Below, one piece after another: positions 51,286 through 61,053 of a stretch of DNA of 64,000 nucleotides. The notes under the pieces were generated by a model. The model worked only from the letters and a program-made list of their open reading frames with translations, was not told the origin of the DNA and made no database searches. Position 1 is the stretch's first letter; each line of letters opens with the position of its first letter. The translations under genes were made by a program, and so were the position numbers. Source of the DNA: Flavobacterium sediminilitoris (GTDB lineage: Bacteria; Bacteroidota; Bacteroidia; Flavobacteriales; Flavobacteriaceae); NCBI RefSeq assembly GCF_023008245.1, contig NZ_CP090145.1, forward strand, positions 558,001 through 622,000. Direction: 5' to 3'.

Positions 51286-54200
51286 ATGAAAAATTTAACA
51301 CTATTGCTATGGTTTTTACCATTAGTAACATATTCTCAATCAATAACGATTGACGATACTAGTAATTCTCCAAATCAACTGGTCGATTTATTATTAGGAA
51401 ATTCATGTACAGATGTATCAAACATTTCCATTTCTTCCCCACAATCTATTGCTTATTTTAACAACAACGGATCTTCTTTCCCTATTAGCGAAGGTATTAT
51501 TATAAGAAGTGGAATTGCTCGCCATTCAGCAGGATCGTACACTGGAAACAATCTAGATAGTCAAGAAAACAATTCTGGCGATTCAGATTTACAAGCTATT
51601 ATTAACAATCTTGGACAATCTGGAAACATAACAGATGTAGCATATTTAGAATTTGATTTTATTCCTCTTTCATCAAATTTTAGTTTTGATTTTTTATTTG
51701 CGTCTAATGAATACGGACAATGGCAATGCGCTTCTTTCGATACTTTTGCTTTCTTTTTGACAGACTTAAACACAAATACTACAACAAATTTAGCGGTAAT
51801 ACCTAATACAAATACTCCAATTTCAGCATTAAACATCAGAGATCAAGCATATAACGGAAACTGTTTATCATCAAATAGTGGATTGTTTAGCACTTATAAT
51901 GTCAACAATCCGAACTCAACGCTAAACATGAGAGGACACACAGTGGTAATGAATGCTTCTTCATCTGTTATCCCAAACACACCTTATAAAATAAGATTAG
52001 CTATAGGAGATTATCAAGATTCTCGTTTTGATTCCGCTGTATTCCTAGCTTCTGGAAGTTTTGTAACCACAATTGATCTTGGAATCGATAGTACAATTTG
52101 TAACGGAGACAACAGAACAATAACTTCTAATTTAGATGATACTGAGTTTACACATAGCTGGACTTTAAATGGAAATCTTTTATCAGAAACAAGCAATACC
52201 CTTACAGTTACACAAAGTGGATTATACGAAGTTACTGCTACAAAAACAGGAACAAATTGTATAATTACTGATGAAATTCGCTTTTTAGACCTACAAGTTA
52301 ATACTCCAGAAAACCTAGTAGTATGTAATAATGGAAGTTTAAACTATAATTATGATTTAACAATAAACAATGAAATAAACTTAGGCATTGATGATGTCGT
52401 TTACGATATTGCATATTACAACTCTTTAACTGATGCTACGAATAATACAAATGCAATACCACAAACGCAATTATCAAATTACAATAGCGCAGGAAATGAA
52501 ACAATCTATTTGTCATTATTAAACACTAATACGAATAATTTTTGTGATGCGATTTATACGTTTGACTTATTAGTTGACAATCCTATAACCATAAATGCCA
52601 TTGATAATATTGAAACTTGTACTTCTTCAAGTGGATTTTCTACAAATTTAGTAGCAAACTCATTACAGAACAATCCTCATCTTTCACAAAATTACAATCT
52701 TTCTTTCTATCCAAGCCAAATAGAAGCTCAAACAGGAGGAAATGGAAGTTTTCCAAATCCAACAAATTACACTATTGGGTCAGGTATAAACACCCAAACT
52801 ATTTGGGTAAGAGTTGAATCTTCAATAAACACAGAATGTTTCGGACTATCTAGTTTTGAAATCATTATTCATCCTTTACCACCTGTCGATACAATTGCCA
52901 GTGTTATTGAGTGCCATACCTATACACTACCAAATATTATAAATGGAAATTATTTTTCAGAACCAAATGGAACTGGAATAATGTACAACAATGGAGATAG
53001 TATAGATATTAGCGGAACTTATTATATTTTTAACGGTCCTGATGCAAATGGATGTACAAATGAATCTTCTTTTCAAGTAACACTAATAGATCAATACACC
53101 ATTCCTCTTGAACATTGTGGTGAATTCATTATCCCTAATTCTCCTGCTGGATCATTTTACAGACAAGCTGGCGGACCAACAAATTCATCAAACGAACTTA
53201 TCGAAACTGGAACAAGCATTACTAATAGTCAAACTATTTATTTTTATGCCGATGTAAATGAGACATTTTGTAAAGAAGAAGCCTTTCCTTTAATCATACA
53301 TCCTCTACCTCAAGTAGATCAATTAAACGATGTAGTTACCTGTATGAGTTACACTTTAGAACCATTAACTAATGGAAATTATTTTAGTGCTCAAGGAACC
53401 CCTCTTAATGCAGGAGATTTCATTACAACTACTCAAACAATAACAATAGCAAATGGATCTGACAATAATGGCTGTAGTAATCAATCCAATTTTACCATAT
53501 ATATTATAAATAACATTGGAAATCAATCAAGTTGCGGAAGTTATACCTTACCAAATTTAGATGCTGGAAATTACTATACTGGTCCAAATGGAACCGGAAC
53601 AGAAATCCCTTCTCAAACAGAAATAACAACTTCACAAACAGTTTACATATATGCAAGTACAAGCACTGTCCCAAACTGTACTGATAATATGTCTTTTGAA
53701 GTAACCATTTTACCTATACCTCCAGTAGACGAATTAGTCGATGTTATTGAATGTGATTATTATATTTTACCTACTCTTACAAATGGAAATTATTTCACAG
53801 AACCTAACGGACAAGGGAACATGTTAAATCCTGGTGATATCATTGATTTAACAGGAAACAATTATTCCCCTAGCACATATTACATATATACCCCTGCGAA
53901 CAATGTTGGCTGTGACAACCAAAGCACATTTACAGTTACAATAAATCCACTACCACCTGTAGACACCGTAGGAGATTTATATTTTTGTGCACCTTATTCA
54001 CTTCCTGATCCAATTAATGGTAATTATTATACTGAACCAAATGGCAATGGAATTCTCATTACACCTAATATGATATTTGAAGAAACTAAAAACTTTTACA
54101 TTTACGCCATAGAACCTACAACCGGCTGTTTCACAAATATCCCCTTTACTGCTTATTATAATTTCATAGGACTTCCAGATTACAACAACGAAGCAAGCTG

Positions 54201-55452
54201 CGATAATTTTATATTACAACCATTAACTCATTCTCCTGAGTCTCCTGACAATTACAGTATTAATTACTATAGTCAACCAGGAGGAAATCCAGCAGATATT
54301 ATTCAACCTTCTAACTACACATTAACTAATTCTCAAACAATTTATGTCTATGCGAGTAATGGAGATCGCTTCCCATGTACAGAAGAAAAAAGTTTTACTG
54401 TTACCATATCTCCTACTCCAAATTTAAACACACATCCTATTGATTTTTCAGCAATCAATGGAACGAATCATTGCAACTCCTTTTCATTACCAGCACTAGA
54501 CTCTACTCCTTACACTATAAATTATTACAGTCAACCAGGAGGAAATCCAACAGATATTATTCAACCTTCTAACTATACTTTTTCGGTTAATCCAGGTTCA
54601 ACTAGCGAAACATTTACTGTTTGGGTTTATGCTAGTGCAACCGACAACGTTAATTGTTTTGATGAACAACAATTTGAATTCACTATTCATCCTTTATCAA
54701 CTTTTGAAGTAGAAAACGGAATAATTTGTGTACATCCAGAAACAGGAATTGTTGAAAATACAACAACACTTGAAGTAATAGAAAACTCTATTTTAAATAG
54801 CACCAACTACGATATTGAATGGTATTTAAATGGTGTATTAATGGGTAATGGATTTCAATATATTGCTAATCAAATAGGAACTTACGATGTAATTCCAATA
54901 CGATTAAGTCCTGAAAATGCACCCGATTGTTCTTTTGCTCCTACTACAGCGACTGTTACTCAATCTAGTACTGCTATCGCTGAAGTAATTCTAACAAATG
55001 CATTCGAAGATGTTGCTATTGCCACAGTAATTATAAATCAAGGATTTGGCTCTTATGAATACCAATTAGATAATAATAATTTCCAAACCAACAATCAATT
55101 CTATGATATAAGCTCTGGAGATCATATCATTACAGTGAATGATATTCTTGGGAATTGTGGTGACACTAAAATCCACTTCACCGTAATTAAATATCCTAAG
55201 TTCTTTACTCCAAATGGAGATGGTTATAATGACCGATGGAATATATTTGATTTAGAAGAAGATTCAACTGCTATAATTTCTATTTTTGACAGATATGGGA
55301 AACTAATCAAACAGATATCTCCAACTAGTAAAGGATGGGATGGAACATACAATGGAACACCATTACCTTCAACCGATTATTGGTTTATTGTAAATTACAC
55401 TCATAACGGTGAAAAAAGAGAATTTAAATCTCATTTCACTATGAAAAGATAA
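51286..55452 (+). CDS. giant secreted repeat protein with choice-of-anchor L and T9SS type B sorting domains
   Basis: 1388 residues. Signal peptide (MKNLTLLLWFLPLVTYSQS); a choice-of-anchor L-like domain at ~30-260 (SEGIIIRSGIARHSAGSYTG, FDFLFASNEYGQWQCASFDT); an Ig-like segment ~265-350. Then follow about nine Cys-bearing units of ~80-90 residues, with phrases such as YTLPNLDAGNYYTGPNGTGT and YILPTLTNGNYFTEPNGQGN. The end is a gliding-motility-associated C-terminal domain (FFTPNGDGYNDRWNIFDLEE, IFDRYGKLIKQISP, GWDGTYNGTPLPSTDYWFIV), the type B T9SS signal. Likely a surface adhesin. Near-identical DNA at 54262-54319 and 54520-54577 shows recent duplication of a unit. Confidence 0.88.
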   Translation: MKNLTLLLWFLPLVTYSQSITIDDTSNSPNQLVDLLLGNSCTDVSNISISSPQSIAYFNNNGSSFPISEGIIIRSGIARHSAGSYTGNNLDSQENNSGDSDLQAIINNLGQSGNITDVAYLEFDFIPLSSNFSFDFLFASNEYGQWQCASFDTFAFFLTDLNTNTTTNLAVIPNTNTPISALNIRDQAYNGNCLSSNSGLFSTYNVNNPNSTLNMRGHTVVMNASSSVIPNTPYKIRLAIGDYQDSRFDSAVFLASGSFVTTIDLGIDSTICNGDNRTITSNLDDTEFTHSWTLNGNLLSETSNTLTVTQSGLYEVTATKTGTNCIITDEIRFLDLQVNTPENLVVCNNGSLNYNYDLTINNEINLGIDDVVYDIAYYNSLTDATNNTNAIPQTQLSNYNSAGNETIYLSLLNTNTNNFCDAIYTFDLLVDNPITINAIDNIETCTSSSGFSTNLVANSLQNNPHLSQNYNLSFYPSQIEAQTGGNGSFPNPTNYTIGSGINTQTIWVRVESSINTECFGLSSFEIIIHPLPPVDTIASVIECHTYTLPNIINGNYFSEPNGTGIMYNNGDSIDISGTYYIFNGPDANGCTNESSFQVTLIDQYTIPLEHCGEFIIPNSPAGSFYRQAGGPTNSSNELIETGTSITNSQTIYFYADVNETFCKEEAFPLIIHPLPQVDQLNDVVTCMSYTLEPLTNGNYFSAQGTPLNAGDFITTTQTITIANGSDNNGCSNQSNFTIYIINNIGNQSSCGSYTLPNLDAGNYYTGPNGTGTEIPSQTEITTSQTVYIYASTSTVPNCTDNMSFEVTILPIPPVDELVDVIECDYYILPTLTNGNYFTEPNGQGNMLNPGDIIDLTGNNYSPSTYYIYTPANNVGCDNQSTFTVTINPLPPVDTVGDLYFCAPYSLPDPINGNYYTEPNGNGILITPNMIFEETKNFYIYAIEPTTGCFTNIPFTAYYNFIGLPDYNNEASCDNFILQPLTHSPESPDNYSINYYSQPGGNPADIIQPSNYTLTNSQTIYVYASNGDRFPCTEEKSFTVTISPTPNLNTHPIDFSAINGTNHCNSFSLPALDSTPYTINYYSQPGGNPTDIIQPSNYTFSVNPGSTSETFTVWVYASATDNVNCFDEQQFEFTIHPLSTFEVENGIICVHPETGIVENTTTLEVIENSILNSTNYDIEWYLNGVLMGNGFQYIANQIGTYDVIPIRLSPENAPDCSFAPTTATVTQSSTAIAEVILTNAFEDVAIATVIINQGFGSYEYQLDNNNFQTNNQFYDISSGDHIITVNDILGNCGDTKIHFTVIKYPKFFTPNGDGYNDRWNIFDLEEDSTAIISIFDRYGKLIKQISPTSKGWDGTYNGTPLPSTDYWFIVNYTHNGEKREFKSHFTMKR
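54262..54577 (+). repeat. 58-bp near-identical direct repeats, 258 bp apart
   Basis: 54262-54319 and 54520-54577 share AGTCAACCAGGAGGAAATCC and GATATTATTCAACCTTCTAA with a few differences. Both are in frame and encode YYSQPGGNP-DIIQPSNYT. The period equals one 86-residue protein unit. Confidence 0.75.
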
Positions 55453-55505
55453 TTAATTACAAAAAAAATGCTTAGAAGATTCTAAGCATTTTTTTTGTAA
55501 TTAAT
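55452..55505. terminator. long bidirectional terminator, 25-bp perfect stem
   Basis: ATTAATTAC-A8-TGCTTAGA, loop AGAT, then the exact reverse complement through to GTAATTAAT. It starts at the last base of the adhesin stop codon and ends at the stop of the convergent ABC permease gene. Confidence 0.85.
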
Positions 55506-56756
55506 CTACATTCCAGTCCTAATAGCTTCAACAGGATCTAGCTTAGAAGCTGAAATAGCAGGAACGATTCCCGATACAAGTCCTATAAAAATAGCTAAAC
55601 CTGTACCTAACAGCATATTTTTAGCACTTAATATAAATTCAAAATCAACAGCAGCACTTAATCCCACTGCACACAACCAAACCAAAAACATTCCAACAAG
55701 TCCTCCAATTACTGATAGGATTATAGCCTCAAATAGAAACTGGAATAATATGAATTTATTTTTTGCCCCTAAGGCTTTTTGTATCCCTATAAGGTTTGTT
55801 CTTTCTTTTACAGAAACGAACATAATATTAGCAATTCCAAAACCACCAACCAATAATGAGAAAAAACTAATTCCCCATCCTACTGCATTCATTTGTCCAA
55901 TAATATTATCAATAAAATCTGTAAATCCAGAAAGAACATTAATAAAAAAATTGTTTATTTCACCTGGTTTTATACTTCTAAAAGTTCTAAGTTTCTGAGT
56001 CAATTCTGCTTTAAATTCATCAATATCTATTCCTTTTTCAGGTTTAATTAATATTGCAGGCGTTAATGTTTTGTTATTATCACCATACATTCTTCTTAAA
56101 AAATTTACTGGTAAAAAAACCGCCACGTCATTACTGTCTCCAAATGTCGTTTCTCCTTGTTTTTTCAAGACTCCTATCACTGTTAACTTTTGACCATATA
56201 ATCTAATTTTTTTTCCAATTGGATCCATATTGCCAAAAAGGCCAGTTGCCACTTCACTTCCGATTGTAATTACTGGAGCTCCTGAATTTGATTCGGACTC
56301 ATTAAAATATCTACCACTTTCAATTTTTATAGGTTCAATATCAATAAATTCATTTGTTGAAGGTTTTACCCGAATAGAATTAACTGTTTTATCTTCATAT
56401 TTAACATTCTCATTTCTTGTAAAAAGATTAAACGACATTTTATCAACTCCTTTTACCGATCTTCTCAAATAATCGTACTCTTCATAAGTGACATCAGGAA
56501 ATTGCTGTCTTTTCCATCGAGGTATATCAGATGGTCCAAAAGAAAAACGAATTAAATAGATTGTATTTAAATCCATATCACTCAAGTCTTCCTTTATTTT
56601 TTTATCCATAGAATCCACTGCTGCCAACACTGCAATAATTGAAAAGATACCAATTGTAACCCCTAACAAGGACAAAAGTGTACGTAATTTATTGTTACGC
56701 AAAGCATTTAATGCAAAGCTTAAACTCTCTTTAAGTAATCGTAGATATAATAACAT
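55506..56756 (-). CDS. ABC transporter permease, MacB/FtsX type
   Basis: 416 residues. N-terminal membrane helix (NNKLRTLLSLLGVTIGIFSI), a large periplasmic MacB_PCD domain (~45-280; GSEVATGLFGNMDPIGKKIR, LYGQKLTVIGVLKKQGETTF), then three C-terminal helices of the FtsX domain (VGGFGIANIMFVSVKERTNL, IGIQKALGAKNKFILFQFLF) and the end LDPVEAIRTGM. Such permeases work with a MacB-type ATPase in mechanotransmission or export of macrolides, peptides or lipids. No ATPase gene is adjacent here, so the partner must be elsewhere. Confidence 0.9.
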   Translation of the reverse strand: MLLYLRLLKESLSFALNALRNNKLRTLLSLLGVTIGIFSIIAVLAAVDSMDKKIKEDLSDMDLNTIYLIRFSFGPSDIPRWKRQQFPDVTYEEYDYLRRSVKGVDKMSFNLFTRNENVKYEDKTVNSIRVKPSTNEFIDIEPIKIESGRYFNESESNSGAPVITIGSEVATGLFGNMDPIGKKIRLYGQKLTVIGVLKKQGETTFGDSNDVAVFLPVNFLRRMYGDNNKTLTPAILIKPEKGIDIDEFKAELTQKLRTFRSIKPGEINNFFINVLSGFTDFIDNIIGQMNAVGWGISFFSLLVGGFGIANIMFVSVKERTNLIGIQKALGAKNKFILFQFLFEAIILSVIGGLVGMFLVWLCAVGLSAAVDFEFILSAKNMLLGTGLAIFIGLVSGIVPAISASKLDPVEAIRTGM

Positions 56757-56966
56757 AATACAAAACTGATTCTCTTATTAGTAGAGCGAATTCCAAAAAT
56801 GTTACAAAAAGGAATAGAAATAACATATCATAACCATTTTTTATAAAATAATACATCAATTGTATATTCTAAAAACAAAGCATATTTACATTAAAAAAGG
56901 CATTAAAAAGACATATTATTAGAACCAATAACACAAAACACTTTTACTTAACAACATACTGATTTT

Positions 56967-57089
56967 ATGAGTGATTACACCAAAATTAATAACTTATCAA
57001 AAACCATTAAAAAGTATTTCAAAAAAAATCTATTTTCTCTTATTATATTCTTGAATCTTTTAATAAGTATAACTACTTTTGCAGCTTAA
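56967..57089 (+). CDS. small membrane protein, 40 residues, upstream of purH
   Basis: MSDYTKINNLSKTIKKYFKK then NLFSLIIFLNLLISITTFAA. A basic N-terminal half and one hydrophobic helix ending in a signal-peptidase-like AxA-type end. The stop codon lies 13 bp before the purH ATG, so it could be a leader or a small membrane protein co-transcribed with purH. No family recognised. The preceding 56757-56966 has no other gene. Confidence 0.4.
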   Translation: MSDYTKINNLSKTIKKYFKKNLFSLIIFLNLLISITTFAA

Positions 57090-57102
57090 ACAACGCAACA
57101 CA

Positions 57103-58629
57103 ATGAATACAACAAAAACAATTCAATCGGCATTAATTTCTGTATTTGATAAAACGGGATTAGAACCTATTGTTAAATCACTTCACAAAAACAATGTAAT
57201 TATTTATTCAACAGGTGGAACAGAATCTTTCATAAAAGGATTAGGAATTCCTGTTGTTGCAGTAGAAGATGTTACTTCTTATCCTTCAATATTAGGTGGA
57301 CGTGTAAAAACATTACATCCAAAAGTTTTTGGAGGGATTTTAAATCGTCAAGATAATCCAACTGACGTTGCACAAATGCAAGAATTTGAAATTCCACAAA
57401 TTGATTTAGTTATTGTTGATTTATATCCATTTGAAAAAACAGTTGCAAGTGATGCTAGCGAGGCTGATATTATTGAAAAAATAGATATTGGAGGTATTTC
57501 TTTAATTAGAGCTGCTGCAAAAAACTTCAAAGACACTGTAATTGTTGCTTCTGTTGAAGAATATGCTTCTTTTTTAGATTTTTACACAGAAGGAAATGGA
57601 GCAACAACGTTAGAACAACGCAAATTACTAGCTACTAAAGCGTTTCATGTTTCTTCTAATTATGACACTGCTATATTTAATTATTTTAATACAGACGAAA
57701 CTTATTTAAAAATAAGCATTGATAAAGGGCAAACACTACGTTATGGTGAAAACCCTCATCAAAAAGGATTCTTTTTTGGAGATTTTGACAAAATGTTCAC
57801 AAAATTAAATGGAAAAGAGTTATCTTACAACAACTTATTAGATGTTGACGCTGCTGTAAATTTAATGAGCGAATTTAAATACGACCAACCTACTTTTGCA
57901 ATTTTAAAACATAACAATGCTTGTGGAATTGCAACAAGAGGATCAATGAAAGAAGCTTATTTAGATGCCCTTGCAGGAGATCCTACTTCCGCATTTGGAG
58001 GTGTCTTAATTGCAAATGGGAATATTGATTTAGCTACCGCAGAAGAAATTCATAGTTTATTTTGCGAAGTAATTATAGCACCATCATACGACAAAGAAGC
58101 TATTGACTTATTAGAAGAGAAAAAAAATAGAATTGTATTAGTTATTAATGATATTCCTTTACCTGAAAAACAAGTACGAACATGTTTAAATGGAGTATTG
58201 GTTCAACATAAAGATAACATTACAGATACTAAAACACAACTAAAGAACGTTACTAATACTGAACCAACAGAAGAAGAAGTTGAAGACTTAATTTTTGCCT
58301 CTAAAATATGCAAACACACCAAGTCAAATACAATCGTTTTAGCCAAGAACAAACAACTTTGTGCATCTGGAACAGGACAGACATCTAGAGTTGATGCGCT
58401 AAGACAAGCTATTGAAAAAGCAACTTCTTTTGAATTTGATTTAACTGGATCTGTAATGGCAAGCGATGCTTTCTTCCCTTTCCCTGATTGTGTTGAAATA
58501 GCAAATAAAGCTGGAATAACAGCCGTTATTCAACCAGGAGGTTCAATAAAAGATGAATTAAGCATTAATTATTGTAATGAAAATAATGTAGCAATGGTAT
58601 TTACAGGAACACGTCATTTTAAACATTAA
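57103..58629 (+). CDS. purH: bifunctional AICAR transformylase / IMP cyclohydrolase
   Basis: 508 residues from the ATG at 57103 (MNTTKTIQSALISVFDKTGL). The IMP cyclohydrolase (MGS-like) domain is N-terminal: STGGTESFIKGLGIPVVAVE, TSYPSILGGRVKTLHPKVFG. The transformylase domain starts near residue 190: LRYGENPHQKGFFF, FAILKHNNACGIATRG (catalytic Lys-His), GDPTSAFGGVLIAN, VMASDAFFPFPDCVEIANKA, and the C-terminal IQPGGSIKDE...MVFTGTRHFKH. It catalyses the last two steps of purine synthesis. No purine riboswitch is visible upstream. Confidence 0.97.
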   Translation: MNTTKTIQSALISVFDKTGLEPIVKSLHKNNVIIYSTGGTESFIKGLGIPVVAVEDVTSYPSILGGRVKTLHPKVFGGILNRQDNPTDVAQMQEFEIPQIDLVIVDLYPFEKTVASDASEADIIEKIDIGGISLIRAAAKNFKDTVIVASVEEYASFLDFYTEGNGATTLEQRKLLATKAFHVSSNYDTAIFNYFNTDETYLKISIDKGQTLRYGENPHQKGFFFGDFDKMFTKLNGKELSYNNLLDVDAAVNLMSEFKYDQPTFAILKHNNACGIATRGSMKEAYLDALAGDPTSAFGGVLIANGNIDLATAEEIHSLFCEVIIAPSYDKEAIDLLEEKKNRIVLVINDIPLPEKQVRTCLNGVLVQHKDNITDTKTQLKNVTNTEPTEEEVEDLIFASKICKHTKSNTIVLAKNKQLCASGTGQTSRVDALRQAIEKATSFEFDLTGSVMASDAFFPFPDCVEIANKAGITAVIQPGGSIKDELSINYCNENNVAMVFTGTRHFKH

Positions 58630-58635
58630 TTTTAT

Positions 58636-58643
58636 TACATTTG
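58636..58643 (+). promoter_or_regulatory. TACATTTG -7 element of the mre operon
   Basis: TAnnTTTG 43 bp before the mreB ATG at 58686. Confidence 0.5.
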
Positions 58644-58685
58644 TAAGTCACTAATATTTACTAATATAAAACCCTAAAAAAGCAT

Positions 58686-59714
58686 ATGGGATTTTTTGAT
58701 TTCATGACCGAGGATATAGCAATTGACCTTGGAACCGCAAATACCTTAATCATTCACAACGATAAAGTTGTTATAGATAGTCCATCTATTGTTGCTCGCG
58801 ACCGAATAACTGGAAAAATTATTGCAGTTGGTAAAGAAGCCAATATGATGCAAGGTAAAACACATGAAAACATTAAAACCATACGCCCTTTAAAAGATGG
58901 TGTAATTGCCGATTTTGATGCTTCGGAAAAAATGATAAGCATGCTTATAAAGAGCATTCCAGCATTAAAGAAAAAATTATTTACACCAGCATTACGAATG
59001 GTTATTTGTATTCCATCTGGAATTACTGAAGTTGAAATGCGTGCTGTAAAAGAATCCGCAGAACGTGTAAATGGAAAAGAAGTTTACCTAATCCATGAAC
59101 CTATGGCTGCTGCAATCGGTATTGGTGTTGATATTATGCAACCAAAGGGAAACATGATAGTAGATATAGGTGGTGGAACAACTGAAATTGCTGTTATAGC
59201 ACTTGGTGGAATTGTATGTGATAAATCAGTAAAAATTGCAGGAGATGTTTTCACCAATGATATTATTTATTATATGAGAACACAGCACAATTTATTTGTA
59301 GGAGAAACTACTGCTGAGAAAATAAAAATTCAAATAGGAGCTGCTACTGAGGATTTAGATAGTCCTCCAGAAGAAATGTCTGTTCAAGGACGTGATTTAT
59401 TAACAGGAAAACCTAAACAGGTTGATGTTTCATATAGAGAAATAGCCAAAGCACTTGATAAGTCTATTCAGAGAATTGAAGATGCTGTAATGGAAACATT
59501 ATCTCAAACACCTCCAGAACTAGCAGCCGACATCTACAATACTGGTATTTATTTAGCTGGTGGTGGCTCAATGTTAAGAGGATTAGATAAACGAATATCC
59601 ATAAAAACAGACTTACCAGTTTATATTGCAGAAGATCCATTAAGGGCAGTTGTAAGAGGAACAGGAATAGCATTAAAAAACCTAAACAAGTACAAAAGTA
59701 TTCTTATAAAATAA
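58686..59714 (+). CDS. mreB: rod shape-determining actin-like protein MreB
   Basis: 342 residues. Actin-fold ATP-binding motifs: AIDLGTANTLI (phosphate 1), IVDIGGGTTEIAVIALGGIV (phosphate 2) and NTGIYLAGGGSMLRGL (adenosine). VCIPSGITEVEMRAVKESAE is the usual MreB phrase. Filaments on the inner membrane direct the elongasome that includes the genes downstream. It is the first gene of mreB-mreC-mreD-mrdA-rodA, with short gaps between all of them. Confidence 0.97.
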   Translation: MGFFDFMTEDIAIDLGTANTLIIHNDKVVIDSPSIVARDRITGKIIAVGKEANMMQGKTHENIKTIRPLKDGVIADFDASEKMISMLIKSIPALKKKLFTPALRMVICIPSGITEVEMRAVKESAERVNGKEVYLIHEPMAAAIGIGVDIMQPKGNMIVDIGGGTTEIAVIALGGIVCDKSVKIAGDVFTNDIIYYMRTQHNLFVGETTAEKIKIQIGAATEDLDSPPEEMSVQGRDLLTGKPKQVDVSYREIAKALDKSIQRIEDAVMETLSQTPPELAADIYNTGIYLAGGGSMLRGLDKRISIKTDLPVYIAEDPLRAVVRGTGIALKNLNKYKSILIK

Positions 59715-59723
59715 AAATAATCC

Positions 59724-60548
59724 ATGCAGCAAATAGTATATCTTTTTATAAAAAACAGCCATCGATTGCTGTTTTTGCTGCTTTTAGGTATTTCTTTTGC
59801 CTTAATAATAAAATCTCACTCATATCATAGAAGTGAATATATTAATAGCGCAAACAGCATTACTGGCGGTATTTACAATGAAATTAATGCTGCTAAAGAA
59901 TATTTAAGCTTAAAAGAGAAGAACACCATACTAGCAGAAGAAAATGCTCGTTTAAAAGAAATTCTTTTTAATAAAAAAGACACACTATTAGATTTAAAAA
60001 CTATTGCTCATGAAGGTGTTGATTTTTATTCTGTAACGAAAGCCAAAGTAATTAAAAACTCTTATAATGTTAGAGAAAATTACCTTACTCTTAATGCTGG
60101 TAAAAAAGATAGTATTAAAAACAATATGGGTGTTATAAATGAAAGAGGAGTTGTAGGTCTTATTGAAAAAACATCTAATAAATATGCAACGGTAATTAGT
60201 ATCCTAAATACAAAACTAAAAATCAATGCAAAAATTAAAAACTCCGATCATTTTGGAACACTAACTTGGGATGGTAAAAATACTGGATATGTTCAATTAG
60301 TGGATGTCCCTAGATTAGCTTCTATCAAGAAAGGAGATTCTATTGTAACAGGTGCAGAATCTGATATTTTTCCAGAAAACATACCTATTGGAAAAATTGA
60401 CAAAGTTTTTATAGATACTAAGACTAACTATTACACTATTAATGTTAGAATTTTTAATGATATGACAGCATTAGGTTACGTATATGTAATTGAAAATAAA
60501 AACAGACTAGAAAAAGAAAAACTAGAAAAAGAAACAATATCCAAATAA
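59724..60548 (+). CDS. mreC: rod shape-determining protein MreC
   Basis: 274 residues. N-terminal membrane helix (LLFLLLLGISFALIIKSHSY), coiled coil (residues ~50-85, EYLSLKEKNTILAEENARLK), then two beta-barrel domains with ITLN-type segments (YLTLNAGKKDSIKNNMGVIN, GVVGLIEKTSNKYATVISIL). The C-terminus is Glu/Lys-rich. It is the periplasmic scaffold that activates PBP2-RodA. It lies 9 bp after mreB. Confidence 0.92.
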   Translation: MQQIVYLFIKNSHRLLFLLLLGISFALIIKSHSYHRSEYINSANSITGGIYNEINAAKEYLSLKEKNTILAEENARLKEILFNKKDTLLDLKTIAHEGVDFYSVTKAKVIKNSYNVRENYLTLNAGKKDSIKNNMGVINERGVVGLIEKTSNKYATVISILNTKLKINAKIKNSDHFGTLTWDGKNTGYVQLVDVPRLASIKKGDSIVTGAESDIFPENIPIGKIDKVFIDTKTNYYTINVRIFNDMTALGYVYVIENKNRLEKEKLEKETISK

Positions 60549-60549
60549 A

Positions 60550-61053
60550 TTGAATAATACTATTTTAAACATAATTCGTTTTGTGATTTTATTATCCTTA
60601 CAAGTCCTTATTTTTAATAATATTGACTTATTAGGCTATATTAATCCTTATCCATATGTATTATTCATTTTGCTATATCCTGTTAACGGAAATAAGAATA
60701 TTCTTTTAATTAGCAGTTTCATGTTAGGACTTCTTCTTGATATGTTTTGTAATTCAGGAGGTATACATGCAATGGCATCATTAATTTTAGCATTTGTTAG
60801 GCCTAGTTTGTTTCGTTTTTCATTTGGATTAAGTTATGAGTATCAAACTGTAAAAATTGCCGATAAAATTTCTACGGAAAGAATTACCTTTATCTTGTTC
60901 TCAATTTTTATTCATCACTTCGTTTTATTCACATTTGAATTGTTTAGAATTAATTTATTTTTCGATATAATATCTAGAACTTTACTAACTACTCTATTAA
61001 CATTTGCATTCTGTTTACTAATTATTTATTTAATAAAACCAAGTAAGCGATGA
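60550..61053 (+). CDS. mreD: rod shape-determining protein MreD
   Basis: 167 residues with about five membrane helices (IIRFVILLSLQVLIFNNIDL, YPYVLFILLYPVNGNKNILL, LLISSFMLGLLLDMFCNSGG). The G-DM-x-GG-HA phrase (LLDMFCNSGGIHAMASLILA) is typical. The only start that preserves the first helix is the TTG at 60550, 1 bp after the mreC stop. The 3' end overlaps mrdA by 4 bp (ATGA). Confidence 0.87.
   Translation: MNNTILNIIRFVILLSLQVLIFNNIDLLGYINPYPYVLFILLYPVNGNKNILLISSFMLGLLLDMFCNSGGIHAMASLILAFVRPSLFRFSFGLSYEYQTVKIADKISTERITFILFSIFIHHFVLFTFELFRINLFFDIISRTLLTTLLTFAFCLLIIYLIKPSKR

Noticed and set aside
56757..57102. Purine riboswitch upstream of purH
   Set aside because: No recognisable purine-aptamer core; the interval holds only the small ORF and AT-rich sequence.
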